From contig JASKMD010000009.1 in the NCBI GenBank assembly GCA_030144725.1, positions 5,276,679 through 5,340,678 on the forward strand: a stretch of DNA of 64,000 nt, in the 5' to 3' direction. Source of the stretch: Haematococcus lacustris. Lineage: Eukaryota > Chlorophyta > Chlorophyceae > Chlamydomonadales > Haematococcaceae. The notes under the pieces were generated by a model. The model saw only the letters and a list, made by a program, of their open reading frames with translations. It searched no databases and was not told where the DNA came from. This document shows positions 60,142 through 64,000 of this stretch, one piece after another (position 1 is the stretch's first letter; each line of letters begins with the position of its first letter). Both the position numbers and the translations under genes were made by a program.

Positions 60142-61551
60142 ATGTATACCTTGACAGACCGCTCGACCGGTCGTACCAGCGCCAGGGTCACCACATCGAA
60201 AGGCTCCCCACACATGCGCGGGACTGCGCTGCTCAAAGCGTGCTGTGACCTCACGATACTGGCCCTGCGGCGATACAGCCTCGCTCCGTCCTACCGCAGA
60301 GTAGGAGTAGCGCAGAACAGCAATGCTGCAGAGGCTGTCCAGAACTTGGACGGAGTTTTGGACGGCATTTGTCCCAGGTTGGCAGGCCCAGGCTGGCTGT
60401 CGGAGCTACGATCGTTGACGGCCAAAGCACCATGCCTTCAGCCAATCAAATGGCCCGTGTGTAAGTCTGTGACGCACGGAAGGCATGTGAGGGTCTCTGA
60501 CTGTGACTGCATTTTGTCGTTGTCCCCAGGTTTTTCGATGCCTTGAATGCCCGCGATGTAGCCCATATCGTGTCCATTTTAAGTCCAGACATTCATCATC
60601 ATGATTTGGCCCACGAAGCGCAAACATCGCATTTGGTGAGCTGTGCCCTTGAGGGCTTGCAAGCATCAAAACGTGGCTGACCCGGTTTCTTGCCTGGCAT
60701 TGGACAGGCTGTAGCTCGCTTCTACTCAGAGCTTGTGTCAGGACTGCCAGAGAGCATGCAGTTTGTCATAGATGACATGACAGAAGGCGACCCTCACAGG
60801 TGTGGTCACCCTTCTCCACGCTCTGCATAGCTGCCCACCGCTGCTATGTACACCTAACCATGGCACCAATGACACTCTGCAGGGTGGGTGTGACATGGCA
60901 TCTAGAGCTGGGTGGCAACCAGCTGCCCTGCGCTTGTGGCCTGTCGTTTTATCGGATTGATGCCACCGGCCGCATCTGCTATGTGCGCCAGGCAAGTACC
61001 TTGCACAAATTGGCCAGCCAGAACACAAAGCCATGGAAGCACATGCCATGACATCTTACTAAAAACACCACCGTCTTATTCCCATCACAGCTGCCAGCAT
61101 GCGCACCAGCTTAGCAAGCCTGTCATATGGTGAACATACAACTGGCTGTTGCCTTATAAAATATGCAAGCTTGTGGTGCTCATGTGTCTGCAAACCCTGG
61201 GCGGTCGGGTGCCTGTGCCATTCATCCATTGTTGGAGTTATGCCGAAAGCACCTGCACACATGCGAGCGCAATGCACCGCTACTCACTGTGATGACTATG
61301 ACAGAGACAGCAATGCACCGATTGTCAGCAGGTTGACCCAGTGCGAGGTGCAAGGGCAGCATCTTGACTTGATTTGTGCCCAGACTTGTGTGACTCAGAG
61401 CAGAGTGTGACTGCGGCCACTGCTCATGCCAACACCTGCAGTCCCCTGAACACGTTGTAAAGCTGGGCAGTCTGGCCCAGAGTGTGAGCGGGCTGGTAGC
61501 CACACCCCTTATCAACGCCCTGGGTGCCTCCCCGCCTGACCTGTGGTCCAG
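60142..61551 (+). CDS. NTF2/SnoaL-like domain protein, probably plastid-targeted (3' end unresolved)
   Basis: Exons 60142-60377, 60530-60635, 60708-60799, 60883-60991 and 61442-61551 join in phase. The leader is basic and transit-like (ALRRYSLAPSYRRVGV). The fold core reads FFDALNARDVAHIVSILSPD, AVARFYSELVSGLPESMQFV, VGVTWHLELGGNQLPCACGL and SFYRIDATGRICYVRQ, then SPEHVVKLGS. This order matches plant NTF2-like (SnoaL-fold) proteins of unknown function. The fourth intron uses a GC donor (CGCCAG|GCAAGT). The exon ending at 61551 has a clear donor (CCAG|GTATGT), so at least one more exon lies downstream; I could not fix it. A start at 60214 is an alternative. Substrate unknown. Confidence 0.8.
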
Positions 61552-61819
61552 GTATGTCAGCCACCTGCACATACTTATCCATGGTAGTCGACCAGCACCT
61601 TGGCCCTCAACCTAGGGCCTTCATTGCCGTGGAATGCTAAGCGTGGATCACCACAAAACAATGTTTTCGTCTGGGTGTATTTCCCATGCACATGGCATAC
61701 ACATGGGCATGGTCGCCTACCACCTACACCACTGCCTGACTCAGAGGGATATGATCTTGAGTTGGCATGACAAACATTTGCTGATTGTAAGCTGATGACA
61801 GCTTCAAGGGGGGGTCACA
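61552..61819. other. Presumed intron of the NTF2-like gene
   Basis: Follows the donor at 61552. Holds the left copy (61593-61612) of a 20-bp direct repeat that recurs at 63981-64000. Confidence 0.4.
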
Positions 61820-62930
61820 CTACCGTGTCTCAGCAGGCTGCTGCTGCTGCTGTTGGGCGTTGGGTGGGCGGTCTCGCACCCGCTTGTACCCCAAGCCTGG
61901 GTACTCCTTGCCCTTGGCTGGCAGAGCTCCCTGGTCTGGCCACCAGCACAGCTCCAGCGGCCGCCACCTGCTCTCCCCAATGCGCTGCATGTTCAATGCT
62001 GCATTGCAGTGCCTGTCTACCCACCTGCCTGGCTGTGGTGCTGGCTTGGTTGTTGCTGCTTTGCCCTTGGCGTTGCTTTTGCCCTTGGTGGGCTGGGTGG
62101 GCTCAGCTGCCTGCTCAGTCTTGGTGCGCTTACTGCGCTTGGCTGGCAGGGGAGTGCTGGGCCCAGGCTCTGTGCCTGCTGGCTGTGTGGCTGCCTGGCT
62201 GCTGCATGGGGCCTGTGGGGGCGTGCGGGGGGCCACTACAGGGCACCACATCATACCCCGCACTGGCTGGTCACGCTGCTGGCTCCAGGCTGGGCGCAGC
62301 AAGCGCTGTTCCACCAGTCAGTAGGCCTGGTGGCCCTGCGTTGGCTTAGCCAGCTCTCACAGGGCTGCTGGCCATTCACCGCTGAGCTGACCCGGCTGGT
62401 GCGGTGCTCATCCATAAGCACCACCCTGCCCCGCCGCTGGTCTGTGCCCCTGAGCCTGCACACCACCTTGCAGCAGGCACGCAGCACCGCATCCACACCC
62501 CAGCCTCCCCTGGTGCCAATGGTCGCTGCACCAAAGAAGACCACCAGCTGTTTGGCACGCCCATGGCGCTCCACGGACACCTCAGCCATCTCATCCTCCA
62601 ACTGCAGTCATGCACACAAGTCACGCAGGGTGGCTGACATGGTGGCACCATGGCTCCATGCCCAAGGCTTCATGCACCAAGGCTTCATGCCCGACCCACC
62701 ACCTCTCAGTGCATAACCCTCCCAACCATCCTCACCTTCTTGAAGAACTGCTCCTGCGCCCGGTCCTGAGCTCCGTACAGCCTCAGCCGCTGCCGTGCCC
62801 ACTTGGGGTCCAGGTACACCTCCCACACCGTACCCCAGGTGGCCAGGGTGCCGCTGATGTGCTTCATTTTGTCGGACGTGGCTTTTGCTTGGCGGGGCTC
62901 TTCCGCTTCTTCGTATGCATTGCATTGCAT
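61820..62930 (-). pseudogene. Fanzor/TnpB-like nuclease gene B, intron-containing and decayed
   Basis: Exon 1 (62736-~62930) carries TLATWGTVWEVYLDPKWARQ and AQEQFFKK, ending at a GTGAGG donor. Exon 2 starts at 62601 (LEDEMAEVSVERHGRAKQL). It contains VVFFGAATIG, then VVLMDEHRTSRVSSAVNG, which matches the RuvC-II 'DE-x-x-TS' motif of TnpB/Fanzor. Near 62320 the frame shifts into LLRPAWSQQRDQPVRGMMW, a Lys/Pro-rich linker, and WVDRHCNAALNMQRIGESRW, matching RuvC-III 'DRDxNAAxN'. The second Asp, the usual catalytic one, reads His. Frameshift, Asp-to-His change and missing N-terminus (RuvC-I) make it non-functional. It lies antisense within or just past the NTF2-like gene. A related Zn-ribbon protein without nuclease ancestry is possible but less likely. 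Confidence 0.6.
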
Positions 62931-64000
62931 GCTTAAGGCTCATACCAGTGTGCCACCAGCTCATACCAGCTCATACCAGTGTGTCACTCAGCCACATCAC
63001 TCTTGCATCTCCAGGAGGCAGGCATCCGAGGTACACATATATATACCTTCATGATCATCATGACACAGTCAGTACGGAACCACAGTCACGCAGTCAGCAC
63101 AGTCAGCACGGAAATGCTTGCCAACCAGCCTGCTCACTTGTGAATGCCGCTGCTTTCTCTCATGGCTCCATTGCTACCTTGACACTTATGACAGGCTCTG
63201 GTGCTGCTGCGTTGCCCATGTTGCAGTGTCACTAGCTTTGCTGGCTCACTGCTAGCAGGGCCTGCTCCCACAGAGATCACAGAGTCACAGCAGAGTCACA
63301 GCAGCAACTGCTCAGGGGCGGCGCCCACTGTGAAGCCCATGGAACTCCTAGCTGGGAGGGCTGGCCACTTGGCAGCTGCCCAGCCTCACCACCACCTTAG
63401 CGCACCACAGATTGCACCAAGTGTGGACAGCTCACCCTCATGCCAGCAGTCGGCAGCGGGCGCACCCAGCCCATCCAGCCCACCCAGCCCTGCCCTGCCC
63501 CAGCGCAGCGATGCCAGCCCTGCTCCAGCCCTCTCACCAACAGCAAGTGTGGTGCCGGAGGGCCCTGCTGTCAACAACGTGGTGGCCTTCAGTGTGCATA
63601 TCCCTCGCACAGATGAGGCGCCTCAGGCTCTGGGGGGCGGCGGCAGCAGCAGCAGCAGTGGCGGCAGGGCAGTCACCGCGCACAGTGGCACACACCAAGA
63701 GCGGATAGCAAACACTGGTGGCCGCAGCCCCAGCAGGAGGGGAGCAAGTCCTTGCCGCCGCGATGCCCCACCTGCGCGTGCCATGACGCTTGAAGGACCC
63801 ATGGTGGCGGCTACCTCGGTGGGTGCCCTATGGGGTTTCCGTGGGACATAGACACACACCTTAGCTGGGTCATGCGAGGGGCGACGAAGCTCTGTGACTG
63901 CTATGCTGCCAACACTCTGCGGTGAACACCTTTGCTGTCTCCCTTGAAAGAGGTGCATCTGTACAGTCAAGCAGGCCTGGCAGCACCTTGGCCCTCAACC
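62931..64000 (+). other. Right edge: open frame 63201-63851, identity unknown
   Basis: The plus strand is open over 63201-63851 (216 codons): Ser/Pro/Ala-rich with poly-Gly/Ser (ALGGGGSSSSSGGRA) and a basic patch (RSPSRRGASPCRRD). It could be a disordered 3' exon of the NTF2-like gene or of another gene, or chance in GC-rich DNA. The right copy of the 20-bp direct repeat ends exactly at base 64000. Confidence 0.3.

Overview
The window is nuclear DNA of a green alga. The protein-coding genes are split by many short introns with GT-AG (and some GC-AG) borders, third positions are GC-rich, and CTG/CCT-type repeats are abundant. Several products carry plastid transit-like leaders (CYP97A, bL21c, uL3c, SUFB, NTF2-like). 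A hydroxyproline-rich secreted protein and UGUAA-type polyadenylation signals point to Chlamydomonadales. Haematococcus is my best guess from the style of the dispersed repeats, but that is inference. A run of exactly 500 N marks a scaffold gap at 7590-8089.

Layout, left to right. A plastid-type branched-chain aminotransferase runs off the left edge (minus, 79-~4222). A gene-poor stretch with the gap and a broken coiled-coil repeat-family ORF follows (4.3-11 kb). Next come a truncated and a complete copy of a 1,224-bp terminal-inverted-repeat element (11.0-13.6 kb). A large plus-strand gene (13.6-21.0 kb) encodes a secreted proline-rich protein ending in a hedgehog/intein-type Hint module; it carries a 2.5-kb proline-coding minisatellite and a ~600-bp (CTCAC)n intronic satellite. 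After GC-rich unassigned DNA come a minus-strand multi-pass membrane protein (24.8-27.6 kb) and plastid ribosomal protein bL21c (28.0-28.6 kb). A complete 13-exon CYP97A carotenoid hydroxylase (31.0-37.4 kb, minus) is followed by a long minus-strand gene for a protein with two cyclic-nucleotide-binding domains (~39.4-46.8 kb). SEC61 gamma (48.6-49.0 kb), a SUFB/PDX1 head-to-head pair (50.85-55.95 kb), a second complete TIR element in opposite orientation (56.36-57.59 kb), plastid uL3c (58.4-59.7 kb, minus) and an NTF2/SnoaL-like gene (60.1-61.55 kb and beyond) complete the gene set.

Functionally this is housekeeping DNA, largely plastid-related: branched-chain amino acids, xanthophylls, Fe-S assembly, vitamin B6 and plastid ribosome proteins, plus ER translocation and cyclic-nucleotide signalling. 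Only the SUFB/PDX1 pair shows an arrangement that suggests shared control. The unusual content is mobile DNA: the 1,224-bp TIR family with 7-bp target duplications of the form CTNNCAG, and three decayed fragments that look like Fanzor/TnpB-type nucleases (RuvC-II and RuvC-III motifs). Intron structures are also odd, with GC-AG introns in three genes, a minisatellite that repeats a 5' splice site, and a satellite made of branch-point-like pentamers.
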